Source: Blastocatellia bacterium
GTDB taxonomy: Bacteria > Acidobacteriota > Blastocatellia > Chloracidobacteriales > Chloracidobacteriaceae
Direction: 5' to 3'
DNA length: 64,000 nt
Assembly (NCBI GenBank): GCA_019695185.1
Contig: JAIBAN010000014.1
Span: 1-64,000 of the forward strand
Shown here: piece by piece, positions 23,855 through 33,056 of the stretch
Position numbering within the stretch: position 1 is the first letter of the stretch
Layout of the letters: each line of letters begins with the position of its first letter
Notes under the pieces: model-generated
What the model saw: the letters and a program-made list of their open reading frames with translations, nothing else
Told to the model about the DNA's origin: nothing
The model's database searches: none
Made by a program: the position numbers and the translations under genes

Positions 23855-24907
23855 CTAACCAATTTTATTCTGAACCACTGCAATCCGCCCGGCATTGCCA
23901 GCAGTTACTTGACCAACCACGGACCACGCCGGGGTTTCGCGTTCTTTGAGCCCTGCCACCAGCCGTTCAAGATTCTCAGCCGAAACAACCATCAATAAAC
24001 CGCCGGAGGTTTGGGCATCGCACAGCACCAATTGGGTTTCGGTATCAATGGCGGCATCATAGGCAACCCAGTCAGCCAGAAATCTCCGGTTGGCATGGGT
24101 GCCCCCAGGGGCAATTCCTTCCCGCACGTATTCCCATGCTTCGGATACGACCGGAACCTCTCCCGCCCAAACAGTAGCCGAGCAATGGCTGGCCATTAAA
24201 ATATTCCGTAAATGGCCAAGGAACCCAAAACCGGTAATGTCGGTGGCAGCCTGAACCCCCACTTCCACCATGGCTTCACAAGCCGAGGCGTTCAACGTCG
24301 TCATCAGGTTGATGGCTTTTCGTATGGCTGCATGCGGGTCGCGCCGTTGTTTGGCTGCGGTCGTCAGAATTCCAATTCCCAACGGTTTGGAAAGGACCAG
24401 ATAATCACCCGCCTGGGCCCCGGCGTTTGAAATGATATGCTGCGGGTGAACGATTCCGGTGACAGCCAATCCATAAATCGGTTCATCGCTTTTAATGGTA
24501 TGGCCGCCCACCAGATCAATTCCGGCTCGCCGGGCGGTTTCCGCCCCGCCGCGCAAAATCTCGCCCAGTACCTCAGGTTCCAGCTTGTCATCCGGAAACC
24601 CCACCAGGTTAAGGGCAGTCAACGGTTTGCCGCCCATGGCATACACATCGCTGAGGGCATTGGCCGCCGCCACGGCTCCAAAATCATAGGGTTCATCCAC
24701 CACCGGGGTGAAAAAATCGGTGGTCAAAACCAGAGCGATTTCATCATTCAGTTGATAGACAGCAGCATCATCCGCCGTGGCGCTGCCAACCAGTACGTTG
24801 GGGTCGGTAATCGCGGGCAGATGCTTGAGGAGCGAAAACAAATAACCAGGCGGTTGTTTGGCGGCACATCCGGCGCGTTTGGCAAGTTGGGTCAATTGAA
24901 CGGTCAT
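23855..24907 (-). CDS. selD: Selenide, water dikinase SelD
   Basis: ATP-dependent enzyme making selenophosphate, the selenium donor for selenocysteine tRNA and 2-selenouridine. The active-site motif is RAGCAAKQPP: the catalytic position is an ordinary cysteine, the second cysteine of the E. coli-type GCGCK is replaced by alanine, and the lysine is kept. Other family blocks are TADDAAVYQLN, TTDFFTPVVDEPYDFG, ANALSDVYAMGG, GGHTIKSDEPIYGLAVTG, TDITGFGFLGHL and CDAQTSGGLL. Length (350 aa) is normal. Its presence supports reading the UGA in the SelW-like gene as selenocysteine. selA, selB and selC are not in the window. Confidence 0.95.
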   Translation of the reverse strand: MTVQLTQLAKRAGCAAKQPPGYLFSLLKHLPAITDPNVLVGSATADDAAVYQLNDEIALVLTTDFFTPVVDEPYDFGAVAAANALSDVYAMGGKPLTALNLVGFPDDKLEPEVLGEILRGGAETARRAGIDLVGGHTIKSDEPIYGLAVTGIVHPQHIISNAGAQAGDYLVLSKPLGIGILTTAAKQRRDPHAAIRKAINLMTTLNASACEAMVEVGVQAATDITGFGFLGHLRNILMASHCSATVWAGEVPVVSEAWEYVREGIAPGGTHANRRFLADWVAYDAAIDTETQLVLCDAQTSGGLLMVVSAENLERLVAGLKERETPAWSVVGQVTAGNAGRIAVVQNKIG

Positions 24908-25305
24908 GTCGGGACAGGATTCCTTTATGAGATTGATGGCCGCATCTTAAACCAATCAAACCGGCTCCGTCAGTGCGACTTCCAGGAAAAACCCTCGGAG
25001 TGTAAGGCTTTCACCCTCCGTTTCGGCAGGGAAACCAAAAAACGAAGGAGGTGCAATCGTTGTCGTCCGCGTTTCCACGATTCCGCACAAGCATATTGGG
25101 TCTTCGGGTTCCTGAGGTTCCATTTTCCCCAGCCCGGATACCGCAGGGAGCAAAAAGCAGGAATGACATGACTGAATCACCACAAAATGGCTATACTGTC
25201 GCCACCCCAAAAGTGCTCGCAGCCGTCCTTATTCCATCACAACGGGTCACCCGGCATTTTTTTGTCACCCAACAACCATAACTTTCTTTGCACAGGTCAC
25301 ACACC
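24908..25305. other. 400-nt divergent spacer between selD and hemH
   Basis: The upstream regions of both genes lie here. A minus-strand frame of 84 codons (24956-25210) has no recognisable features and no good start, so it is not called. A weak hairpin, GGAGTG / CACCCTCC near 24997-25019, is present. I looked for a tRNA-Sec-like cloverleaf and saw none. Confidence 0.4.
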
Positions 25306-26361
25306 ATGTCACCTTCAATCAGGCAAGTGGCTTCCTCACATCAGCGCCTTGGCGTTCTTTTGGTCAATCTCGGAGGCCCCGAAAAAATCGAGGATGTTTA
25401 TCCGTTTTTGTTTAATTTGTTTTCCGACCCCGAAATCATTCAGCTTCCCTTTTCTTTTTTGCAAAAACCGGTGGCGTGGCTGATTGCCACCACTCGCCGG
25501 AAAAAATCGGAAGGCTACTATCGCAAGATTGGTAACGGTTCCCCGCAACGAGCCTTGACCGAAAAACAGGCCGCTGCCTTGCAAGCTGAATTACAGCGGC
25601 AAGGATTGGAAGCCAAAGTGTATGTCGGCATGGTGTGTTGGCATCCATTGTTTGAAGACGTGCTGGACCAAATGGCCGCTGACGGCATTACCCACCTCCT
25701 GATTTTGCCACTGTTTCCGCAGTTTTCCATGACCACCACCGGGTCGGCGGCGAAAAAACTGATTCGGTTGATGCGGGAACGGGGTGGCATGCGTTCCATG
25801 AAACGCAGCTACATCACCCGGTATGAAACCCAGCCGGACTATATTGACGCACTGGCCGACCTCACCATCGCCAAAATGAAGGAGTTTCCCGACCAAACCC
25901 CCGGAGCAACCTTACTGCTTTTCAGCGCCCACAGCATCCCCCAGAAATATGTGGACCGGGGCGACCCCTACCTCCGCCAAACCCAGGTCACCGTGCAGGC
26001 CGTAGTTGACCGTATCGGAGCCCTGACCGGTCACAAGCCCCGGTTTTTCCTTTCCTTTCAAAGCAAAGTGGGTCCGGTCAAATGGTTGGAACCTTCGACT
26101 GAAAGCACGCTCCACCGACTGGCTGAGGAAAAAGAGCAACAGGTTTTGGCCATTCCCATCAGTTTTGTTTCCGAGCATATCGAAACCTTGTACGAAATGG
26201 ACATCCTGTATCAGGAACTGGCGCAAACCATCGGGTTGGCCGATTTCCGCCGGGTGCCCGCCCTCAACTGCCATCCCCGGTTCATTTCCGGACTGGCTGA
26301 ACTGGTTCTGAAGCGGATGGCACGTGCCCACCGAACCCAGGTGGCAGGAGGCCGGCAATAG
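25306..26361 (+). CDS. hemH: Ferrochelatase HemH
   Basis: Inserts ferrous iron into protoporphyrin IX, or into coproporphyrin III in the alternative route. Family signatures are LGVLLVNLGGPEKIEDVYPFL at the N terminus, LLLFSAHSIPQKYVDRGDPY with catalytic His209, and SFQSKVGPVKWLEPST. The ATG at 25306 is preferred to the TTG at 25288; no strong ribosome binding site is visible. hemG follows 304 nt downstream, so the two last steps of heme synthesis are adjacent. A flavin-dependent protoporphyrinogen oxidase next door favours the classical protoporphyrin route, but this was not tested. Confidence 0.95.
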   Translation: MSPSIRQVASSHQRLGVLLVNLGGPEKIEDVYPFLFNLFSDPEIIQLPFSFLQKPVAWLIATTRRKKSEGYYRKIGNGSPQRALTEKQAAALQAELQRQGLEAKVYVGMVCWHPLFEDVLDQMAADGITHLLILPLFPQFSMTTTGSAAKKLIRLMRERGGMRSMKRSYITRYETQPDYIDALADLTIAKMKEFPDQTPGATLLLFSAHSIPQKYVDRGDPYLRQTQVTVQAVVDRIGALTGHKPRFFLSFQSKVGPVKWLEPSTESTLHRLAEEKEQQVLAIPISFVSEHIETLYEMDILYQELAQTIGLADFRRVPALNCHPRFISGLAELVLKRMARAHRTQVAGGRQ

Positions 26362-26366
26362 CCCGG

Positions 26367-26532
26367 TTGCAATTTCCGATTGCCCGCCAAGGTGAAGTGA
26401 GCCAACCGGATTGGTTTTGGATTTCGGGGGCGTCGAAGTAAGCAGGCGGCAAGCACTGGTGGCGGAAATTCTGCCAAAGGGATTGGGGCCGGAAAATTCC
26501 CTGGCAGGTTCCGAAAAAATCGGAAATTGCAA
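26367..26532. repeat. Inverted repeat flanking the hemH-hemG spacer
   Basis: A 15-nt arm TTGCAATTTCCGATT at 26367-26381, 5 nt after the hemH stop, is the exact reverse complement of AATCGGAAATTGCAA at 26518-26532. The arms are 136 nt apart. A/T-rich heptamer-like copies (GGAAATT, GCAAATT) continue to about 26570. Otherwise the 300-nt spacer holds no gene. Confidence 0.7.
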
Positions 26533-26665
26533 ATTGCCTAACGCAAATGAAAAATTGGAAATTTCGGGAAAAATCTATCTTTTGGTTGAAATTTGGCACA
26601 GCCTGCGGGGATAATTCGACAATTCCTTTTTCAATCAAAAAGAACAGATTTCGGACAGGGGTGTT

Positions 26666-28132
26666 ATGGATATGCAAGACGTGATTGTTGTCGGAGGTGG
26701 CCTTTCAGGTTTGGTGTGCGCGTATTACTTGAAACGCATGGGCAGAAACGTCTTGCTGGTAGAACAAGGACGGCGGGTGGGCGGAGTCATGAAATCCACC
26801 TCACAAGGCGGTTTTTTGTTTGAAAGCGGCCCCAACAGTTTTCAGAACACCACTGACTTGCAGGAATTGTTTGATTACCTGGAACTCACCCCGTTACTCG
26901 TCACGGCTGACCATAAAGCCCCTCGCTACGTTTACTACAAAGGAAAATTACAGGCGGTTCCCATGAATCCCGGAGCCTTTATCAGTTCCGGGTTGTTAAG
27001 TCTATGGGGCAAACTGCGGCTGTTTGGCGAGATGTTTGTGGCCCCTCTGCCTCCGGGCCAGGAACAATCCATTGAGCAGTTCATTACCCGCCGGTTTGGC
27101 AAGGAAATCCATGATGTGCTGGTCGGGCCTTTTGTTTCCGGTGTATATGCCGGAAATTCCGCCGAGTTGAGTGCCATGGCGGCCTCACCTTTTTCCAAAC
27201 TGGCGGATATGGAAGCCGAACATGGCAGCATTTTGCGGGGCCAGATTTTCGGCAGGAAAAAGAAACCGACGGAACGGGAAACAAAAGCCAAAAGCCTGCC
27301 CCGGCTATGTTCCTTTCTGGGGGGCCTGGAAACCCTGCCCCGGACCTTGCAGAAAGCCCTCGTCAACGAATTGCTGCTTGATTGCCGCATCCACAGCATC
27401 GAGTTTCACAATCACGCCCCTCAATCACATTACACGCTGGAAGTCGAATTTGCCGGCGACGTGCAACCGATTCACGGCGCTGCGCTGGTGGTCGCAACCC
27501 CGGCCTATACTGCCGCCCGGCTGCTCGGCCCGCTTTCGGAACGGATGGCTGGCCTGCTTGAAAAAATTCCGTATCCACCCCTGGCGTCCGTAGCCCTCGC
27601 CTACGAGGAGAAGCAAATCGGGGCGCACCTTCCCAAGCCATTGGAAGGATTCGGATTCCTGGTGCCACGCACGGAAGGGGTTCGAACTCTCGGCAGTGTC
27701 TGGAATTCTGCGCTCTTTCCCGAACGGGCTCCGCGTGGCTGGGTGACCCTTACCAGTTTTATCGGAGGCAGCACCGACCCGGATATTCTCAAACTTTCCA
27801 ATGATGAAATCGTGCAAACGGTTCATTCCGATTTGCAGAAAATCATGGGGATTTCAGGCTCCCCTAAAGTCCTCAATGTCAACCGCTGGGAAAGGGTGAT
27901 TCCGCAATACACCCTGGGATTTCCGGAACGCCGCTCGGAAATCGAAGCTCTCACGAATCGCTATCCGGGACTTTTCCTGGCCGGAAACTATCTGCATGGG
28001 ATTTCCATTGGCGATTGCGTTACCTGGTCGCGCACAGTGGCCGAACAGGCGGAGGATTACCTGTTGAAAACCATGCCGCCCTCGACCGGCATCACGCCTT
28101 CCACCCGGACCGGCTCGGATTTACTGTTGTAG
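26666..28132 (+). CDS. hemG: Protoporphyrinogen oxidase (FAD-dependent, HemG/HemY type)
   Basis: 488-aa flavoprotein that oxidises protoporphyrinogen IX or coproporphyrinogen III. The dinucleotide fold begins at residue 6 (VIVVGGGLSGLVCAYYL), followed by the substrate-pocket features GGVMKSTSQGGFLFESGPNSF and EQFITRRFGKEIHDVLVGPFVSGVYAG, and the C-terminal FAD motif GLFLAGNYLHGISIGDCV. AGGGG lies just before the ATG. Together with hemH it completes heme synthesis. The C-terminal tail (about 20 residues, TMPPSTGITPSTRTGSDLLL) is not conserved. Confidence 0.94.
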   Translation: MDMQDVIVVGGGLSGLVCAYYLKRMGRNVLLVEQGRRVGGVMKSTSQGGFLFESGPNSFQNTTDLQELFDYLELTPLLVTADHKAPRYVYYKGKLQAVPMNPGAFISSGLLSLWGKLRLFGEMFVAPLPPGQEQSIEQFITRRFGKEIHDVLVGPFVSGVYAGNSAELSAMAASPFSKLADMEAEHGSILRGQIFGRKKKPTERETKAKSLPRLCSFLGGLETLPRTLQKALVNELLLDCRIHSIEFHNHAPQSHYTLEVEFAGDVQPIHGAALVVATPAYTAARLLGPLSERMAGLLEKIPYPPLASVALAYEEKQIGAHLPKPLEGFGFLVPRTEGVRTLGSVWNSALFPERAPRGWVTLTSFIGGSTDPDILKLSNDEIVQTVHSDLQKIMGISGSPKVLNVNRWERVIPQYTLGFPERRSEIEALTNRYPGLFLAGNYLHGISIGDCVTWSRTVAEQAEDYLLKTMPPSTGITPSTRTGSDLLL

Positions 28133-28588
28133 GACGGCGGACGGCGGACTGGGCTTGACACGTGTCCTGTGACATCATCGTTGGGTGACATGTTCCGCTT
28201 TCCACTCGCAGTCCGCACTTGGTGCCGTAAAGAATTGTTAAAACCGGGAAATACCTTTCTACCTGCTGCCAATAACCCCGGCCCTCAGTCCTCAGTCCTC
28301 AGCCCTCAGCTCTGCCCTCAAGCCGTAAAGAATTGTTAAAACAGGGAACGTCCTCTTGTTCACTACGTTTCGTCTGCTTTAATTCCTACGAAACCGGGAT
28401 TTGTTCCACCCTCAACTGATGCAGGAAGTCAAACCGAAACATATCCCTCGCATTTACACATTGATTTATCCTGAAGTTGATCTTTTCAAACCGGATTGTT
28501 GCGTATTCCCAGTCAAGGAAACCTTTCTGGCGCAAGGCACAACGCAGGTTCAGAAAACTCAAACCAAACTGATTTCTTGGAGGCGGTT
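28133..28588. other. 456-nt repeat-rich spacer after hemG
   Basis: It contains two direct repeats (28224-28250 and 28322-28348, 27 nt with one mismatch), four heptamers CCCTCAG/TCCTCAG (28282-28309), and a GGCGGAC-type heptamer start right after the hemG stop. No gene is supported. Confidence 0.55.
28224..28348. repeat. 27-nt direct repeat pair
   Basis: GCCGTAAAGAATTGTTAAAA plus seven more bases occurs twice (28224-28250, 28322-28348) with one mismatch. The heptamer tract lies between the copies. The copies may mark the ends of a duplicated or inserted stretch. Confidence 0.75.
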
Positions 28589-29752
28589 GTGAAATCATCC
28601 TTTCTCACCTTTTGCACATGTACTTTCCTTGTGGGCAGTGGTCTGTCCGTCCTGGCCGGGCAGGCCGCTCCCCCAACAGCCCCGGCCCAGGCTCCCGCTG
28701 CAACTCGCATCCTGGGTGATGTGACCTCGTTTAATCCAGTCAAACGGCAACTCGTCATTAAAATGCAAACCGGCGATGTAACCGTGCAGGTGGATGACTC
28801 GGTGGTTTGCAAACGGGTCGCACCAGATGCCAAAAATCTGGACGGAGCTGAAGTCATTAAATTGGGGGACATTCGACCGGGGGACCGGGTTTGGGCCCGC
28901 TCAACCACGGCAGTAGCCGATGCTCCCAACACATTTCAGGCCAAGCAACTGGTTTTGATGAGCGCGACCTCGATTGCCGAACGGAATCAGCGGGAACGAG
29001 AAGCCTGGCAACGACGTGGATTGCAAGGCGAAATCACTGCCATCCGGGCCGACAACAGCGAATTTACCGTCAAGTTGCGGGATAACTCGACCATCACGTT
29101 GGCTTTGGGGGCCAGGGCCGACATTCGTCGTTATCCACTGGGTTCGGTTGATTTTACTGCGGCCAAGGCAGTTTCCGCTGCCGACATCAAAGTGGGTGAC
29201 ACGGTTTTCGGACGCGGCGAGCGGAGCGCTGACAACACCAAGTTCACCGCCGAGTCTTTGGTTTTGGGTGAAATCCCGCGCCCGACGTTCGGGGCGATTG
29301 CATCCGTCAACCTGGACAAAAAAGAAATCACCATCAAACAACGTGACCGTGAAATTGTCGTTCAGGTCACCGCCGACACCATGCTGCGGATGGTTCCCGA
29401 AGATGCCTTCACTCAAACCGCACCAGGGCAGCCGGGACCGGGCGGGCCTCCCCCTGGTGCAGGTCGCCCCGAAGGCGCGGGTCCGGGTGGTCCGGGTGGT
29501 CCCGGCGGTCCGGGCGGGCAACGCCGGATGATGTTTGGTGCCGAGGGCTGGATGGAACGCATCAAAAAAGCCCCTGAATTGAAATTGACCGATTTCAAAG
29601 CCGGTGAGTTCATTGTGGCCAACGGCCCCAAATCCGAAGATGGTAAATCCATCAAAGCCCTGTTCGTGATGCGGGTGCCGGTCCCCAATTTTGGTGGCAA
29701 TGGGCCCAGCATCAATGGCGGCGGCTTTGGTGATACGAATCCTCAACAATAA
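28589..29752 (+). CDS. Secreted DUF5666-like protein with Gly/Pro-rich insert
   Basis: 387 aa starting at GTG 28589, with GGAGG 5-6 nt upstream; the longer frame begins at a TTG without a site. A signal peptide (SSFLTFCTCTFLVGSGLSVLAGQA) is followed by three related beta domains with the pattern G.V....N..FTVKL.D...I.L...A...R and ..I..GD.V..RG, as in DUF5666 proteins. A Gly/Pro-rich segment (GQPGPGGPPPGAGRPEG, then GGPGG repeats) precedes the last part. It lies 93 nt upstream of a TonB-type receptor and may be co-transcribed with it. Molecular function is unknown; probably periplasmic or surface located. Confidence 0.68.
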   Translation: MKSSFLTFCTCTFLVGSGLSVLAGQAAPPTAPAQAPAATRILGDVTSFNPVKRQLVIKMQTGDVTVQVDDSVVCKRVAPDAKNLDGAEVIKLGDIRPGDRVWARSTTAVADAPNTFQAKQLVLMSATSIAERNQREREAWQRRGLQGEITAIRADNSEFTVKLRDNSTITLALGARADIRRYPLGSVDFTAAKAVSAADIKVGDTVFGRGERSADNTKFTAESLVLGEIPRPTFGAIASVNLDKKEITIKQRDREIVVQVTADTMLRMVPEDAFTQTAPGQPGPGGPPPGAGRPEGAGPGGPGGPGGPGGQRRMMFGAEGWMERIKKAPELKLTDFKAGEFIVANGPKSEDGKSIKALFVMRVPVPNFGGNGPSINGGGFGDTNPQQ

Positions 29753-29845
29753 TAAAACAGCAACGGCATGGGGCAGGGCAGTCCTCTGGCTGAAACCAAC
29801 AAAGCCAAGTGGTCGGCCATGCCCCTTTCTTCTTGCAGAGGTTCT

Positions 29846-32803
29846 ATGAAACACACTTTACAGAATTGGTTACGGTTGGCCCTGGGGTGCGCCCTGGTGG
29901 TTTGTCTGGCTGCCGTTACCGCTCAAGCACAACAAAACCGGCGCAATGTGGCACTGCGCGGACAGGTTCTGGACGAATCCGGAGCCGGGCTCGCCGGAGC
30001 CGAAGTCACAGCCATTGATGGCGGCGGCAAGGAAACTCAGGTGATTGCCTCGGAAAAAGGGGACTTCGAGTTCCGGGTGTTGCCCGAAGGTGATTACATC
30101 CTCAAGGTGGCGGTGCCGGGGTTTGCCAACTACCAAAGCCAAACCGTCAAAATCGGAGGAGGGCCAGTCGCCCCGCTGGTTATTAAAATGTCAGTGGGAA
30201 ATGTGGTCGAACAGGTGACGGTGGATGCCAGTTCTCCCTTGACCCTTTCCAACGAAAACAACGCCAGTGCTTTGACCTTCAAAGGAAAAGACCTTGAGGC
30301 TCTGCCCGACGACCCGGACGAACTTGCCAGCGCCTTGCAGGAACTGGCCGGCCCCGGTGCCGGTCCCAACGGAGCCCAGCTTTTTGTTGATGGGTTCAAC
30401 GGCGTGCGCCTGCCACCGAAAAGCTCAATTCGGGAAATCCGGATTAACTCCAACCCTTTTGCCGCCGAATATGACCGGATTGGGTTTGGCCGAATCGAAA
30501 TCCTCACCAAACCCGGCATTGACCAGCTTCACGGAGAAAGTTTCTTCAATTTCAATGACGAAAGTTTGAACGCCCGCAATGCGTTTGCCCCTTTTCGGGG
30601 TCCGCTTCAGGTGCGCCGGTATGGCGGGAACCTGACGGGCACACTGATTCCTAAAAAGGCCTCATTTTTTGTTGATTTCGAACGTCGTGAAACGGATGAA
30701 AACACCTCAGTCAATGCCACTATCCTTGATAGTAACCTGGTGGCCCTGCCCTTTTCCGCAGTGGTTTTGACCCCACAACGGCTGACCACGTTTTCGCCCC
30801 GGTTCGATTTTCAACTGAGTGAACGAACCACCCTCGTGACCCGGTACAGTTTTTCCGACATTTCCAACCAAAATCAGGGTGTCGGCAATTTCTCCCTGGC
30901 TTCGCGGGCATCTGACACAACCAGTCGGTCCAACGTTCTGAATCTGACCTTGACCACCATCGTCAACCCCAAAATCGTCAATGAAGCCCGGCTGCAATTG
31001 ACCCGCCAAACGTCCCTGACCGAAGGAGACAACAGCACGCCTTCGCTCAATGTCCTGGGGGCCTTTAACGGCGGCGGCGCGCAGGTCGGCATCAATAGCC
31101 GCACCGAACAACGGCTGGAATTTCAGGACTACCTTTCCATTGCGCATGGCAACCATAGTTTCAAAGCTGGCCTGCGGCTGCGCGGAACCAGAGTTGCCGA
31201 CAGCAATACCGGAAACTTCGGAGGGTCTTACACCTTTGCCGGCGATGTCGAACGTAATCCTGTGACAGGTCTTCCCAGCGGCGGCCCCATCACCAGCCTG
31301 GAGCAACTGCGCCGCACTTTGCTGGGATTGCCCGGCTATCGGCCTTCCCAATTCACGCTGAACGCCGGTGACCCTTTTACCTCGGTCAACCAGTTTGACG
31401 TGGGAACGTTTTTCCAGGATGAATGGCGGGTCCGGCAGAATTTTACGCTTTCCATCGGACTCCGGCACGAAGCCCAGACAAACCTGGGTGCGAAATACAA
31501 TTTTGCGCCCCGGCTGGGATTTGCCTGGTCACCACGCCGGGCTTCATCCAATAACAGTTCGGGCAGTGGCAATTCATCCACCGTGATTCGGGGAGGCTTT
31601 GGAATTTTCTACGACCGGTTTGACGACAGTTATACCCTGACCTCCCGCCGCTTTGACGGCAACCGGGTGATTAACTACTTTGCCATCAATCCGGGGTTTT
31701 TTCCGACCATCCCGAACCCGTCCCAATTGAATTCCCAGACCCCGATTCGCCGGACCATTGCCCCGGAACTCCAGGCCCCCTACCAATTGCAGGCAGCCAT
31801 CGGAATTGAACGCCAATTGCCTTTCAAACTGGTGGGAAATGTCAACTATGTCTGGTCACGGGGGGTGCATCTTCTCCGGACGCGCAACGTCAACGCCCCG
31901 CTGCCGGGAACCTTTACCGGAGTGCCGGGTTCGGGCGTACGCCCCTTGGGAAATATCGGAGACATTTATCAATATGAATCAACCGGAATTTCCAATATGC
32001 ACCAGATTCGGGTGGGATTAAGCCGAAGACTGGCCCAGGGCTTTACCGTCTTTTCCAACTACACCTGGACGAAAGCCGACAGCGACACGGACAACGCCGG
32101 AACCTTTCCGCAAAACAGTTTTGATCTGGCGGGCGAATATGGCCGGAGCCTGCTCCAAACCACCCATCAGTTTTTCATCGGCGGACAGGCTTCGTTACCG
32201 TTGGGGTTGCGGTTGAGCCCGTTTATTGTTTTACGTTCGGGACGCCCCTTTAATATCACCACCGGACGTGACACCAATGGGGATACAGTGTTTACCGAAC
32301 GTCCCGCGTTTGCCGAAGCAGGCGCTCCGGGCAGCATCACCACAGCTTTTGGTACGTTCAATCCCAATCCCAAACCGGGTGAAACCATCATTCCGCGCAA
32401 TTACGGCGAGGGTCCCGGTTTTGCCTCAGTGAATCTGGCCGTCAGCCGGACCTTCGGATTTGGGACCAAATCCAAGGGTGATGCAAATGTTGCAGCCGGT
32501 GGCTCCACCCAAATGATGTCTGGCGGATTTGGCGGTGGTGGTGGTCCCCGTGGCGGCGGTGGCGGTGGCGGTGGTCCCCGTGGTGGAGGTGGCGGATTTG
32601 GCGGCGGCGGGCGGGGTGGTTTTGGTGATGCGACTGCCAGCGACAGCCGGTTCAATCTGACGCTCACCGTCCGGGTCAATAACCTCTTTAACCATACCAA
32701 CCTGGGAGGGTTTACGGGACAATTGACCTCGCCGATTTTTGGCCTTGCCAATACGGCAGCCGAAGCACGCCGCATCGAAGGGCAACTGCGATTCCGGTTT
32801 TAG
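29846..32803 (+). CDS. Oar-like TonB-dependent receptor with CarboxypepD_reg domain and glycine-rich loop
   Basis: 985-aa outer-membrane protein. Start ATG 29846 has AGAGG upstream and opens a signal peptide (LRLALGCALVVCLAAVTAQA). A carboxypeptidase-regulatory-like domain (LRGQVLDESGAGLAGAEVTAIDGG) is followed by a plug (LFVDGFNGVRLPPKSSIREI, NPFAAEYDRIGFGRIEILTK) and a large barrel with many aromatic strand motifs. The last strand ends in LRFRF. Near the C terminus a poly-Gly/Arg segment (GGFGGGGGPRGGGG...) of about 45 residues sits before the last strands, probably as an exposed loop. Such receptors are expanded in Acidobacteriota; the ligand is unknown. Confidence 0.85.
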   Translation: MKHTLQNWLRLALGCALVVCLAAVTAQAQQNRRNVALRGQVLDESGAGLAGAEVTAIDGGGKETQVIASEKGDFEFRVLPEGDYILKVAVPGFANYQSQTVKIGGGPVAPLVIKMSVGNVVEQVTVDASSPLTLSNENNASALTFKGKDLEALPDDPDELASALQELAGPGAGPNGAQLFVDGFNGVRLPPKSSIREIRINSNPFAAEYDRIGFGRIEILTKPGIDQLHGESFFNFNDESLNARNAFAPFRGPLQVRRYGGNLTGTLIPKKASFFVDFERRETDENTSVNATILDSNLVALPFSAVVLTPQRLTTFSPRFDFQLSERTTLVTRYSFSDISNQNQGVGNFSLASRASDTTSRSNVLNLTLTTIVNPKIVNEARLQLTRQTSLTEGDNSTPSLNVLGAFNGGGAQVGINSRTEQRLEFQDYLSIAHGNHSFKAGLRLRGTRVADSNTGNFGGSYTFAGDVERNPVTGLPSGGPITSLEQLRRTLLGLPGYRPSQFTLNAGDPFTSVNQFDVGTFFQDEWRVRQNFTLSIGLRHEAQTNLGAKYNFAPRLGFAWSPRRASSNNSSGSGNSSTVIRGGFGIFYDRFDDSYTLTSRRFDGNRVINYFAINPGFFPTIPNPSQLNSQTPIRRTIAPELQAPYQLQAAIGIERQLPFKLVGNVNYVWSRGVHLLRTRNVNAPLPGTFTGVPGSGVRPLGNIGDIYQYESTGISNMHQIRVGLSRRLAQGFTVFSNYTWTKADSDTDNAGTFPQNSFDLAGEYGRSLLQTTHQFFIGGQASLPLGLRLSPFIVLRSGRPFNITTGRDTNGDTVFTERPAFAEAGAPGSITTAFGTFNPNPKPGETIIPRNYGEGPGFASVNLAVSRTFGFGTKSKGDANVAAGGSTQMMSGGFGGGGGPRGGGGGGGGPRGGGGGFGGGGRGGFGDATASDSRFNLTLTVRVNNLFNHTNLGGFTGQLTSPIFGLANTAAEARRIEGQLRFRF

Positions 32804-32807
32804 TTTT

Positions 32808-32952
32808 GAGTTCCACCTTCAGGCGGAGTTTGGAAAAAAGCCCTCAAGCGGGCGGAGGCAATCACGTCAGGAACAAGTCACTGATTTCCTTTTTCTCTTC
32901 CAAACCACCGCCTGAAGGCGGAACTCAAAACTGCCGCCTGAAGGCGGAACTC
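32808..32952. repeat. REP-like palindromic repeats, three copies
   Basis: GAGTTCCACCTTCAGGCGG (32808-32826) and two inverted copies CCGCCTGAAGGCGGAACTC (32908-32926, 32934-32952). Each copy has an internal stem CCGCC/GGCGG, and the first pairs with the later ones. Near-identical units occur at 47363-47462. Confidence 0.75.
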
Positions 32953-33056
32953 GGAACGGTGCTCTTGTCAAACCTGCCTTTTTTCTGCTACCAAGGCCAT
33001 GTTCAGCCCGGCTGTACAATTTTTACCAAGCCGCTGGTCCCGGCCCATATCGCCCC

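Noticed and set aside
21169-23895. Upstream start at 23895 for the metalloprotease
   Set aside because: It would overlap selD and put 37 non-signal residues before an evident signal peptide with its own ribosome binding site.
24990-25130. Possible tRNA-Sec gene close to selD
   Set aside because: A short hairpin is present but no acceptor stem, T-loop or CCA end could be matched.
24956-25210. 84-codon minus-strand frame between selD and hemH
   Set aside because: No recognisable motif and no good start; it occupies the divergent promoter region.
28133-28588. Possible CRISPR-like array in the repeat-rich spacer
   Set aside because: The 27-nt copies are only two, and the other repeats are 7-mers without spacers; no cas genes are near.
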